Below are positions 1 through 7,546 of a stretch of 47,813 nt of DNA, in pieces. The notes beneath the pieces were generated by a model. The model was given only the letters and a program-made list of their open reading frames with translations, had not been told where the DNA came from and made no database searches. Each line of letters starts with the position of its first letter. Positions within the stretch are counted from its first letter, which is position 1. Made by a program: the position numbers and the translations under genes. Origin of the DNA: JALHTV01 sp049510055 (lineage in GTDB: Bacteria > Planctomycetota > Phycisphaerae > SM23-33); assembly GCA_049510055.1 (NCBI GenBank), contig JBEKZI010000006.1, positions 1 through 47,813 on the forward strand, read 5' to 3'.

Positions 1-590
1 TTCTGGGTGCCGCTGTAGCAGGCGTCGATCCGCCAGCCGTCCACGTCGACCTCCATGCCGGCCAGGCTGGTCACGGTGTCCACCAGCAGCAGGGCGCCGG
101 CCTCGTGGACCGCTCGGCTGATCGGCTCGATCGGCTGGGCGGCCCCGGTGGAGGTCTCCGCGTGCACGATGCCGACCAGCTTGAACGGGCCGTTCTTGCG
201 GATCGCCTCCTGCATCTGCTCGGCGGTGAACACCTGCCCCCAGGGCACCTCGATGGCGGTCACCTTGGCCCCGGCCCGTTGCGCGACGTCCTTCATCCGC
301 TGGCCGAAGACCCCGGCCACGCAGACCAGCATCGCGTCCCCCGGCTCGATCAGGTTGACCACGCAGGTCTCCATGCCGGCCGATCCCGTGCCACTGACGG
401 CCAGGGTGAGCTGATTTCGCGTCCGGAAGACCTCCTGGAGCATCTGGCGGATGTCGTTCAGGATGGCCAGGAACTGGGGGTCCAGGTGACCGATGGTCGG
501 CTTGGCCATGGCCGCCAGCACGCGGGGATTCACGTTGGATGGGCCCGGCCCCATGAGGATTCGAGGCCGAAAGTTCAATGCGTCCGCCAT
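1..590 (-). CDS. Alanine/serine-glyoxylate aminotransferase (class V), N-terminal part, cut by window edge
   Basis: A PLP-dependent class V aminotransferase that probably moves the amino group of alanine or serine to glyoxylate or pyruvate in the cytosol. Reading from an ATG at 590, the protein begins MADALNFRPRILMGPGPSNV, the usual family opening with the small-residue PGPS motif. It continues through a PTIGHLDPQF segment, an SGTGSAGMET loop and an HAETSTG segment that binds cofactor phosphate. The last codons read CYSGTQ, so the catalytic lysine of the SGTQK motif falls exactly at the window edge. About 196 residues are present out of roughly 360-390 in the family. The substrate cannot be told from this part alone. 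Confidence 0.9.
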   Translation of the reverse strand, partial: MADALNFRPRILMGPGPSNVNPRVLAAMAKPTIGHLDPQFLAILNDIRQMLQEVFRTRNQLTLAVSGTGSAGMETCVVNLIEPGDAMLVCVAGVFGQRMKDVAQRAGAKVTAIEVPWGQVFTAEQMQEAIRKNGPFKLVGIVHAETSTGAAQPIEPISRAVHEAGALLLVDTVTSLAGMEVDVDGWRIDACYSGTQ

Positions 591-753
591 GGTTGCCTCC
601 GAGGGTAAGTAAAAGGTGTCAGGATCGTCCGACGGCCGGCCTTTTTAGAATAATTCAACCGCCGCGGCGAATCCAGACTGGAGCCTGGCCGGGCAGGGCC
701 ACATCCTAAGAAAAAAATCAACCCCCGGATTACTTCCTCATCCCTTCAGCGGC

Positions 754-1113
754 TCACAGGAGGTTCAGCTTCGTCAGCGCCTCGTCTTCGTTCTCCGCGA
801 ATTCCAGGATTTTGTGCAGATTCATGATTTGAAACACCCGGCGGAGTTCCGGCTTCATGGCATACAGGACGACCCGGCCCTTGATGGCCCTGGCGCGATT
901 GTGGAGCGAGACCAGCACGCCCACCATCTGACTGCTCATGAACTTCACGTCGCTGAAATCCAGCATGATCTTGCGCAGCGCCTGCCTGTCCACCAGCTCG
1001 TAGAGGCTTTCGCTGATCGACTGGACCACGTCGGCTTCGACAATCGAGTTGAGCTGGAAATTAACGGACGTGACGCCCTGGTATTCCGAGATGACCAATC
1101 CCGTGTCTGCCAT
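754..1113 (-). CDS. STAS-domain protein (anti-sigma factor antagonist type)
   Basis: A 119-residue single STAS domain, the size of SpoIIAA/RsbV-like proteins. Such proteins bind an anti-sigma factor or a kinase in their unphosphorylated form. The strand LRKIMLDFSDVKFMSSQMVG matches the family core, with the phosphoacceptor serine expected in the MSSQMVG segment near residue 72. I chose the ATG at 1113 because GGAG lies 8-9 bases before it; the frame stays open upstream to 1182, but that stretch (DIKRGQAIFIGPVRR) does not look like STAS sequence. No cognate anti-sigma kinase or PP2C phosphatase lies next to it, so its partner is unknown. Confidence 0.85.
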   Translation of the reverse strand: MADTGLVISEYQGVTSVNFQLNSIVEADVVQSISESLYELVDRQALRKIMLDFSDVKFMSSQMVGVLVSLHNRARAIKGRVVLYAMKPELRRVFQIMNLHKILEFAENEDEALTKLNLL

Positions 1114-1347
1114 AGAAAAGCTCCGTCGCACTGGACCAATAAAAATCGCCTGGCCCCTTTTTATATCGACAGCTTCGTCCATTCAAGACAAACAGTCTTA
1201 TCGGCCGCCGGCGGAATTTGAACCCCCACCCGGCAGGTTCAGGTATGATTCCCAGCCGGGCCGGGCTCCGGCAAAAAAAAAGGCCGCCGACCCTCGAACA
1301 GTTTCCTGAGCCACCGAAGACATCGCCATCAACGGAGAGGAATCACG

Positions 1348-1755
1348 ATGATTAAAGGATTAGGCCACGTCTGCCTGACCGTGAAAGACTTGGAGGCGTC
1401 GGTCGCCTTTTACCGCGACAAGCTGGGCCTGGCCGAGGCCTTTGATTTTATTCGCGACGGCCGGCGGCACGGCGTCTATCTGCACGCCGGCGGGCGGAAT
1501 TTTCTCGAACTATTCGAAGGGCCGCTGGACCCTCCCGCGCCGCGGCAGCGGTTCCGCCACTTCTGCCTGGAGGTGGATGACATCCACGCGGCGGTGCAGC
1601 AGCTCCGCGCCGCCGGCCTGGAGACCAGCGAAGTCGAGCCGACCCAGGACGGCAGCCTCCACGCCTGGCTGGCCGACCCCGACGGCAATCGCGTGGAATT
1701 GCTGGCCTACACGCCGAACAGTCAGACGATCAAAAACGCAGGACTGGCCGGCTAG
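1348..1755 (+). CDS. VOC-family (glyoxalase/bleomycin resistance/dioxygenase) protein
   Basis: A 135-residue protein with one complete vicinal-oxygen-chelate module of two beta-alpha-beta-beta-beta repeats. It opens with IKGLGHVCLTVKDLEASVAF, where His8 is the first likely metal ligand. The second half has RHFCLEVDDIHAAVQQL, and the C-terminus LADPDGNRVELLAY supplies the usual last glutamate ligand. A purine-rich GGAGAGG precedes the ATG at a good distance. Members include lactoylglutathione lyases, epimerases and antibiotic-binding proteins. The sequence does not say which, so the substrate is unassigned. It stands alone between two minus-strand blocks. Confidence 0.85.
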   Translation: MIKGLGHVCLTVKDLEASVAFYRDKLGLAEAFDFIRDGRRHGVYLHAGGRNFLELFEGPLDPPAPRQRFRHFCLEVDDIHAAVQQLRAAGLETSEVEPTQDGSLHAWLADPDGNRVELLAYTPNSQTIKNAGLAG

Positions 1756-1796
1756 ACGGCCGCGTACCACGCAGGAGGGGTACGGGTCCGGTGCAA

Positions 1797-2294
1797 TCAG
1801 TTTGCGGGCTGAGCCGGCGGATTCGCAGCTTCCGCAGGCTGACTGGCGGGTTGAGTAGAAGCCGCCCGGTCCGGGTTATACATGCGCCGGATCGAGGCAA
1901 AATACTCGTCCCACTTCGGCTTCTGCCGGTCGTTCAGCAAGGCGGAAATCTGCTGGTCCACCTGGTCCAGCTGGGGCTTGAAGATGGGGTAAGCCTGGCG
2001 TCGGGCCTCCTGCAAGGCCTGCCACTGTTGGGCGACGATTTCCCGCACCTGCTTGGTCTGGTCGGAGGACAGGTCCAGCCTGTCGCGCAACCGCGCAGTA
2101 AACCGGTCAGGAAACTTTTCCGGATGATTTCGGTAATACTGACTGATCTGGTCGTAATACAGGACGCTGGTGCCGACGCCCAGGGCGATGCCGGCGGCGA
2201 AGACCACGATCATCAGGACAATCGTCGGCCAGCGTCGGCGGCCCGGCACGGACCGCAGGGGTGGAACCATCGTGGGATTTTGTGCTGTGCTCAT
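1797..2294 (-). CDS. Membrane-anchored Spy/CnrX-like periplasmic helical sensor protein
   Basis: A 165-residue protein with a short cytosolic N-terminus, one membrane helix (about residues 24-43, TIVLMIVVFAAGIALGVG) and a periplasmic part predicted to be all helical. The stretch DRLDLSSDQTKQVREIVAQQ followed by QLDQVDQQISALLNDRQKPK is the Spy/CpxP/CnrX pattern (LTxxQ helix, then a second helix rich in charged residues). The tail is Ala/Pro/Gln-rich. The start overlaps the end of the gene before it (ATGA, 2291-2294), so translation is coupled. Placed after a sigma factor and a one-helix protein, it fits the sensor of a CnrH/CnrY/CnrX-type envelope or metal response. The ligand is unknown. Confidence 0.65.
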   Translation of the reverse strand: MSTAQNPTMVPPLRSVPGRRRWPTIVLMIVVFAAGIALGVGTSVLYYDQISQYYRNHPEKFPDRFTARLRDRLDLSSDQTKQVREIVAQQWQALQEARRQAYPIFKPQLDQVDQQISALLNDRQKPKWDEYFASIRRMYNPDRAASTQPASQPAEAANPPAQPAN

Positions 2295-2548
2295 AGGGTC
2301 ACCGTGTTCAAAGAGTTGCCCAATGCCATCAGGGGGTCCTGCATGCTCAGCCAGCTCTGAATAGCCAGGGTAAGCACCACGGCCGCGGCCACGCCGGCCA
2401 CCAGGGCGAAATAACCCAGGACCGGATCAACGGCCTTAGGCCGCGCGGTGGCGATGCTCCCCAGGACCTCCGCGACGACGTTCACGTCGGGGGGACGATC
2501 CCGCCGGGCGGCGCCGGCCAGTTTCCCAAGCAATTCGTGCTCATTCAT
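2291..2548 (-). CDS. Small single-pass membrane protein, probable anti-sigma factor
   Basis: An 85-residue protein with a hydrophilic N-terminal half (MNEHELLGKLAGAARRDRPP) and one membrane helix near residues 45-68. It overlaps the stop of the sigma gene upstream by 4 bases (2545-2548) and the start of the Spy-like gene by 4 bases, giving a tightly coupled three-gene unit. There is no HxxxCxxC zinc anti-sigma motif. Size, topology and position match short anti-sigma factors such as CnrY or other minimal sigma-binding helices, but assignment is from context rather than sequence similarity. Confidence 0.6.
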   Translation of the reverse strand: MNEHELLGKLAGAARRDRPPDVNVVAEVLGSIATARPKAVDPVLGYFALVAGVAAAVVLTLAIQSWLSMQDPLMALGNSLNTVTL

Positions 2549-3126
2549 GATGGCTGCTCCAAATCTTCGTCTTCAAAAAGGTTTGCCAATCCGTTTTGGA
2601 TCAACAATGCTTTCAGTTTCTTCCTCGCACGATAGGCCTGGACTTTAACCATGACCAGGCTCCAGCCCGTCTGCTCGGCCACCTTGGCCAAGGGAAGCTC
2701 TTCCAAATACATCAACGTCAGCACCAACCGGTCTCTGGGCGGCAGCTTTTCCAGCAGCGCGTGGACCGCTTCGCCGGCCTGCCGCGGATCGGGCCGCTCC
2801 TGGCGGGCCAGAACCGCCACGTCCACGTCCTGTAAGCTTATCGTCCTGAAGGCCCGCCGTTTTTGACGTTTCCAGAAGCGGTAGCCCACGCGCGTAGCGA
2901 TGGCATTCAGCCAGTGCGCAAAAGGGCCGGTGCCCTTGAAGCTCCGCAGGTTGATGTACCCTTCGACAAACACATCCTGGACCAGCTCCTCCAGGCGGTC
3001 GCGGTCGCGTGTGAACCGCCACATTCGCGCGGCGATCTGCCCCTGGTGCCGCCGCACGATGCGGGCGTACGCCTGACCATCGCCGCGAAGGCTGCCCTGA
3101 ACGTCTGACAAATCCAGCGAGTCCAT
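2545..3126 (-). CDS. ECF-type RNA polymerase sigma factor
   Basis: A 193-residue extracytoplasmic-function sigma factor. Region 2 is seen in YARIVRRHQGQIAARMWRFT and LEELVQDVFVEGYINLRSF, and region 4 in LLEKLPPRDRLVLTLMYLEE followed by the helix-turn-helix LPLAKVAEQTGWSLVMVKVQ. The frame is open upstream to 3321, but sigma similarity begins at MDSLDLSDVQ, so I use the ATG at 3126; no strong ribosome site is visible there. It heads a coupled operon with a probable anti-sigma and a Spy-like sensor. Such groups usually autoregulate from a promoter upstream, here within 3127-3468. Confidence 0.9.
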   Translation of the reverse strand: MDSLDLSDVQGSLRGDGQAYARIVRRHQGQIAARMWRFTRDRDRLEELVQDVFVEGYINLRSFKGTGPFAHWLNAIATRVGYRFWKRQKRRAFRTISLQDVDVAVLARQERPDPRQAGEAVHALLEKLPPRDRLVLTLMYLEELPLAKVAEQTGWSLVMVKVQAYRARKKLKALLIQNGLANLFEDEDLEQPS

Positions 3127-3468
3127 TGCACATACTATGTTCGCAGGGAGGCCAGGAATCCAGTAGGCAGGCCTTCCGAAACCTACAGGATCGGCTAACA
3201 AACGTAACACTCTGACATCCATCATGTTGCATATTCCGGCTATCCATTGGGGCGCGTTCTTCAAGCCTCCGTAAGTTTCAGTGATCCTTATGCCGGCAAC
3301 GGTTACCCATATATTCCACATTTTTCACCGGCAAGGACGCAGAGAGGCGAACAAATCCTGCCAAGGGGCGGAATAGCTCGGCGGTCTGTAACCTTTTCGC
3401 CCCCGGGGCCACTGGCTGGTTAGACGGATCAATGGTTCCAGAGCAAATCACAGGAAAGGACAAAAACC
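3127..3468. other. Divergent intergenic region between sigma operon and secreted protein gene
   Basis: About 340 bases separate the minus-strand sigma operon from the plus-strand gene at 3469. Open frames here do not resemble known proteins. The region should hold both promoters. A good ribosome site (GGAAAGGA) serves the right-hand gene. I could not identify a convincing ECF -35/-10 pair by eye. Confidence 0.4.
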
Positions 3469-3858
3469 ATGAAGACGACACGCAAAAACAAGATGCTGCT
3501 GACCCTGGCGGCTGCCATAGCCATGACGATGTTCATCGCCACGCCCAGCTTCGGGGCCGACCGAGATCGCGGCAGAGACGGCGGCGACCGCGGCCAGGTG
3601 ATGCGGGGCGGCGACCGCGATCGCGGCAACGACCGTGACAGGGGCCGGGACTTTGACCGCTCGCGAGATTTCAACGACCGGTACGACAACCATCCGGGCT
3701 GGTACTATCAGCCGAGATACACGGCCCCGCCGGTTGTGTATTACACGCCGGTTCGCGAGGTCCTGCCGAGCTGCTCGTATGGGGTGGTCCGGCCGCCCAT
3801 CGTCGTCATCCGCACAGTGTCCGCGTACAGTTCCATCGGGTTCTGGTGCAGTTGGTAG
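3469..3858 (+). CDS. Secreted Arg/Asp-rich protein of unknown function
   Basis: A 129-residue protein with a clear signal peptide (KTTRKNK basic start, hydrophobic MLLTLAAAIAMTMFIA, cleavage probably after PSFG-A near residue 29-30). The mature part begins with a strongly biased block of DR/RD/GD repeats (residues 31-72, for example DRDRGNDRDRGRDFDR), then a Tyr/Pro-rich section (WYYQPRYTAPPVVYYTP) and two late cysteines. A GGAAAGGA ribosome site precedes the ATG. Small secreted proteins with this layout are common in planctomycetes and have no known role. The zwitterionic repeats suggest an exposed or ion-binding segment, which is inference. Confidence 0.7.
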   Translation: MKTTRKNKMLLTLAAAIAMTMFIATPSFGADRDRGRDGGDRGQVMRGGDRDRGNDRDRGRDFDRSRDFNDRYDNHPGWYYQPRYTAPPVVYYTPVREVLPSCSYGVVRPPIVVIRTVSAYSSIGFWCSW

Positions 3859-4339
3859 GCCGTCGCCCTTGCCATTCAGCGGGCGCAAGAGTTTGCGGCC
3901 CTGGGGTGAGACGCATAACGCCGAGGCATGATGTCCTCGGCGTTGTGCGTTAACCCGCGAACCGACCCGCCGTGGCGAGTTGGCCTTACCAGGGTGAGAT
4001 TCGACGCTACTCAACTAATCCGCGTTGGATGTTCCAATACCGCCGAGCTGTCCAAGTTTCCCTCCAACGCATGGGGTGTCCCCACGGGTCATTCATCCGT
4101 CCGCCTGCCAAGGGGCCCCGGGGCAGCCAAGAGCCACACGACTCGCTCCATTCGGATCGCCCAGCGACGCGGCTAGAGGAAATGAGGGCTCTCCTACGCG
4201 CCTTAAGGAATTCCCCTAGGTCAAAGTCAGGGGCTCCCAAATTAGGAATCGAAAAGGGAGGAGGCCTAGCATTTTGCATTAAGCCGGCAGTGTGCTGGCG
4301 TGCATGAATGGAAATTTTTAGTCAGTCGGAGGATCATCC
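3859..4339. other. Intergenic region, 480 bases
   Basis: Contains the strong hairpin at 3911-3950 and, near its right end, the leader and ribosome site of the PEP-CTERM gene. Open frames in it have no recognisable protein content. Confidence 0.4.
3911..3950. terminator. Strong hairpin after the Arg/Asp-rich secreted protein gene
   Basis: Arms 3911-3926 and 3935-3950 pair over 16 positions with one G-U pair, around an 8-base loop. No clear T run follows on the plus strand, so it may act as a structured 3' end or a bidirectional terminator rather than a classical intrinsic one. Confidence 0.6.
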
Positions 4340-6001
4340 ATGAGCAGATGGATAGTCTCGAAGGAAGGTCGATCGATTGGAACCCTGTTGGCGATTGGCC
4401 TGGCTGTGGCGATTGCGATGGGACCCGGCAGCGGCTTGGCGGCCACGCTTTACTGGCAAGGTCCGGACAATGCCGGCGCGGATGGAAACTGGCAAACCGC
4501 GAGCAACTGGTCGACAAACACCGTGCCTGCCTCAGCCGACACGGTCAATATCGGGAACAGCACGTCGGGGCATCCGGGGACGGGCACAAGCACGATCCAT
4601 ACCGGCGTTTTGGGCACTACCGGTAACATGACCCTGGGGAACAATCTAGGCGATACCGGCACGTTGAATGTGTACGGGAACCTCACGGATACCAGCACCG
4701 CTATCCTCATTGGCAACAGCGGCGTCGGAGTTCTCAACGTCTTCTCCGGAGGCAGCGTCAACATGAGCGCGGCCAGTTCGTCCATCCCGGTAAAGCTGGG
4801 AGCTACCTCGACGGGAGCGGGAACCATCAACCTCTACGCCGGAGGCACCATTAGCATTACCAGGGCCGTTGGCTTAACCGTCGGATACCTCGGCGGCAGC
4901 GGCGCCACGGGAATGATCAACCAAACCGGCGGAAGTTTCGTCACCACCACAGGTGCTCTCCTGGTGGAAAGCGGATCGTATAACCTTGCCGGTGGCACGC
5001 TTTATTCAGCCGGCGCGGAAACGGTCGGCTTCCTCGCGCCGGCGAGCTTCACGCAGGGCGGCACCACGATCAACACGTTCGTGAACGGCCTGACTGTGGG
5101 CTACACTACCGGAGCCAAGGGCACCTACAGCCTTCTGGGCGGGTCCCTGCTGGGATGGCAGTTGAACGGGGCGACGACGCCGCCGTTCTTCTACATCAAC
5201 GTCGGTTCAAACGGCGGCACCGGAACATTCTACATGGGTGACGCCAACGGAACCGGAACTATCGGGGAAACCGGCACCGGAACCCGCCAGGTCGGCCTGA
5301 TCGTCCGGGTGGATAGCACCTCGGCCGGAACATTCCGCGGATGGGGCAACGTCGGACTGGGCGGCGCCCTGATTAACAACGGCATCGTCATCGCCGACGG
5401 CTACGGCACAGACCGAACGCTGGATATGTCCACGTTCTCCAGCGTGGACCTGAACGGCACGCAGACGATCACCAACACCACCAACAACGGATGGTTTGCC
5501 AAGAACCACGGCAAGCTGGTTCTGCCCAGCCTATCCGTCACGGCGGACGGCAACTACGCCTGGGGCGGCGTCGGAGGCCTGAACTCGGTCAACAACGTGC
5601 AGATGGACTTCCACTCGGTCTCCACCCCCGGCAGCCTGTCGGTCGCGCTGCTGTCTGCCGACCGCACCGACGTGCCGACCGGACTGACCAGCGTCATAGG
5701 CGTCTGGCAGTTCACGCCCACCAGCCTGCAATTCGGATCGGTGGACCTGACGTTCCGTTATGACGACGCGGCCGCTGCTGCCTTGAGCGTCGATCCCAAC
5801 ACGCTGAATCTCTATCATTATGACGGGACGAACTGGGTGCTGGTCGGCGGGACGACCATCGACACAACCAACAAGCTGCTGACCGCTACCGGGTTGACGT
5901 CGTTCTCGGAGTACGCCATCGCCGTTCCTGAGCCTGCGACAATGACGTTGTTGGTCATGGGCGGCCTGAGCCTGCTCCTGCGTCGCAGACGCGACCACTA
6001 G
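4340..6001 (+). CDS. PEP-CTERM sorted extracellular protein with beta-strand repeats
   Basis: A 553-residue exported protein. The N-terminus is a signal peptide; the mature part opens ATLYWQGPDNAGADGNWQTA, the W..GxW..xxNW pattern typical of planctomycete surface proteins, followed by many short Gly/Thr/Asn-rich beta repeats (TGTLNVYGN, GVLNVFSGG, GAGTINLYAGG), as in passenger-like beta-helices. The C-terminus VPEPATMTLLVMGGLSLLLR RRR (about 530-550) is a PEP-CTERM signal: PEP motif, hydrophobic helix, basic tail. Such proteins are handled by exosortase, which is not in this window. GGAGG precedes the ATG. Likely part of an extracellular matrix or attached surface layer. Confidence 0.9.
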   Translation: MSRWIVSKEGRSIGTLLAIGLAVAIAMGPGSGLAATLYWQGPDNAGADGNWQTASNWSTNTVPASADTVNIGNSTSGHPGTGTSTIHTGVLGTTGNMTLGNNLGDTGTLNVYGNLTDTSTAILIGNSGVGVLNVFSGGSVNMSAASSSIPVKLGATSTGAGTINLYAGGTISITRAVGLTVGYLGGSGATGMINQTGGSFVTTTGALLVESGSYNLAGGTLYSAGAETVGFLAPASFTQGGTTINTFVNGLTVGYTTGAKGTYSLLGGSLLGWQLNGATTPPFFYINVGSNGGTGTFYMGDANGTGTIGETGTGTRQVGLIVRVDSTSAGTFRGWGNVGLGGALINNGIVIADGYGTDRTLDMSTFSSVDLNGTQTITNTTNNGWFAKNHGKLVLPSLSVTADGNYAWGGVGGLNSVNNVQMDFHSVSTPGSLSVALLSADRTDVPTGLTSVIGVWQFTPTSLQFGSVDLTFRYDDAAAAALSVDPNTLNLYHYDGTNWVLVGGTTIDTTNKLLTATGLTSFSEYAIAVPEPATMTLLVMGGLSLLLRRRRDH

Positions 6002-6013
6002 CTGGACTAAGAA

Positions 6014-6060
6014 TGACCTTGTGGCTGGCGGCCCCCACCGGGGTTTCCGCCGCCACAACA
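6014..6060 (+). terminator. Hairpin just after the PEP-CTERM gene
   Basis: TTGTGGC-GGCGG pairs with CCGCCGCCACAA with one bulge, forming a stable stem within 60 bases of the stop codon. It is the first of two adjacent hairpins and probably ends the PEP-CTERM transcript. Confidence 0.5.
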
Positions 6061-6064
6061 AATG

Positions 6065-6101
6065 ACAAGGCCCGATGCGGCTGGACCGTATCGGGCCTTG
6101 T
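6065..6101. terminator. Hairpin beside tRNA 3' remnant A, possible displaced tRNA terminator
   Basis: Arms 6065-6080 and 6086-6101 pair over 16 positions with one G-U pair; loop of five bases. On the plus strand it is followed by TTCTC. On the minus strand it sits just downstream of a tRNA 3' remnant, the same arrangement as at 8719-8737 and 11666-11689. Confidence 0.55.
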
Positions 6102-6105
6102 TCTC

Positions 6106-6168
6106 ACTAGCGGGGGTGGGATTCGCTTGGCGGCGCCTCGCTGTGCTCGGCGTTGAACCCATGACTTT
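6106..6168 (-). pseudogene. Decayed 3' end of an initiator-like tRNA (remnant A) with T-loop insertion
   Basis: On the minus strand the acceptor and T-stem of tRNA-fMet are recognisable: 6106-6123 equals the tRNA 3' end at 22772-22789, and the T-arm resumes at 6153-6160. A 29-base insertion (6124-6152) splits the T-loop. The anticodon side is missing or unrecognisable. A hairpin lies immediately downstream. Read as an old attachment-site copy. Confidence 0.65.
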
Positions 6169-6289
6169 CGAGCGGACACCCCGAAGTCATGGGGCCACCG
6201 GCCGAACCGGCGAATTGTCCCAAGACAAGAAGACTGGTACGATCTGGCCAACCAAGGGTGACCACCCGCGGATAAATGGCAGGTGCCGC

Positions 6290-7546
6290 ATGCAGGCAGT
6301 ACGGTTGAGTCTGGAATCTCCACGCCTCGAAGGGCAGACGCTGGTGGTGGCCGGCGTTCTTCAGCACCCCGAAGGGCATCGCCAGCGTCTGTGGTGGAGC
6401 CTCCCGGCCGACTGGGGCGACGCGCTGACGCCGTGGGCCGATCCGTTCGTCGTGGCCTTCCTGTTCCCGATGATGCAGTGGCGCAGGGACGTTTTCGTGG
6501 AGGGCAGCGTTTCGCCGTCGCTGCTGACGAACCTGGAGCACTACATGACCATCTGGCACGCGTGGATGCCGGATCGATACCAACCGGTGGTCATCCGCGC
6601 CAGCCAGGAGGTCGAAGCCCCACCGCCCGCGGAGGAGGGGCAAACGGTCGCGGCCTTCTCCTGCGGGGTCGATTCGTCGTTTATGCTCTACCGGCACTGC
6701 CGCCGATTGGTGGGCCGGCGAACGCGCCGGATCACCGCGGCGGTGGTCATGCACGGATTTGACATTTGGCTGGACCAGGAGAACGCCGACGGCATGTACG
6801 CGGATTTGCTGAACAGCGCACGCGCGATGACGGCCAGCCTGGGCGTTCCGTGCATCCCGGTCCGCAGCAATTTCCACGAACTGGAGACGACGTGGGATGA
6901 CAGCCTCGGCACGCACCTGGTCGGCGGGCTGCAGTTGCTGGCGGGGCGGTTCGACTCGGCCCTGATCGCCAATGAAAAGACCTACACCCAATTGTCCTTG
7001 CCGTGTGCGAGCCATCCGGTCATCAATCCACACTTGAGCAGCCGCCACTTTCAGGTGATCGACGACGGCGGAGAGGCGATGCGCTTCGAAAAGATCCAAA
7101 TCATCGCGGACTGGCCGCAGGCTATGCGCCACCTGCGGGTCTGCTTTGAGAATCCCGCCAGCGCCGCCAATTGCTGCCGGTGCAACAAATGCGTCTACAC
7201 GATCCTGTCCTTCCGCGCCGCAGACGTACAGTTGCCGCCGGCATTTTCCAGGGACATCAGCAACCGGCAAATTCGCCACCTTCGTCTCCGCGACGAGATC
7301 TGCATATACCACTGGCTGGAGATATTCCAGGGCGCCAAGCGCCTGGGGCTGGATCACGCCGGCTGGGTCTGGGCCCTCCGCGTCGCCCTTTGGCGCGACA
7401 GGTGGCGGCGGACGTGGCGGCGGTTCCTCAAACGCTTCCTGCCGCTGCGCAACCGCATCCGCAAACTGTTCCGAGGCTCGCCGTTGAGCCGCAAGCAACT
7501 GGCCCGCCAGGCCGGCCGTTCTCAATCTTCCAGCAGCCTGTCGTAG
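6290..7546 (+). CDS. PP-loop (adenine nucleotide alpha-hydrolase-like) protein with Cys-rich motif
   Basis: A 418-residue protein. Near residue 123 the segment AAFSCGVDSSFML is a PP-loop variant (SGGxDS in asparagine synthetases, ExsB and tRNA thiolases), which binds ATP and adenylates a substrate. Around residues 295-303 it has NCCRCNKC followed by VYTIL, a Cys-x-x-Cys-x-x-Cys arrangement that could bind zinc. The C-terminus is very basic. I place the start at the ATG at 6290 because the upstream frame runs through a tRNA remnant. Its last 25 bases overlap the end of the convergent GT4 gene. Proteins of this layout occur in surface-polysaccharide clusters, but the reaction is not known to me. 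Confidence 0.7.
   Translation: MQAVRLSLESPRLEGQTLVVAGVLQHPEGHRQRLWWSLPADWGDALTPWADPFVVAFLFPMMQWRRDVFVEGSVSPSLLTNLEHYMTIWHAWMPDRYQPVVIRASQEVEAPPPAEEGQTVAAFSCGVDSSFMLYRHCRRLVGRRTRRITAAVVMHGFDIWLDQENADGMYADLLNSARAMTASLGVPCIPVRSNFHELETTWDDSLGTHLVGGLQLLAGRFDSALIANEKTYTQLSLPCASHPVINPHLSSRHFQVIDDGGEAMRFEKIQIIADWPQAMRHLRVCFENPASAANCCRCNKCVYTILSFRAADVQLPPAFSRDISNRQIRHLRLRDEICIYHWLEIFQGAKRLGLDHAGWVWALRVALWRDRWRRTWRRFLKRFLPLRNRIRKLFRGSPLSRKQLARQAGRSQSSSSLS

Noticed and set aside
5531..6061. Long open frame on the minus strand across the PEP-CTERM gene
   Set aside because: It is the complement of a repeat-rich GC gene, is Arg/Gly/Val-rich, and has no domain or ribosome site.
6062..6289. Upstream extension of the PP-loop protein to 6062
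   Set aside because: The extension runs through the tRNA remnant and its hairpin and is not protein-like; the start at 6290 is better.
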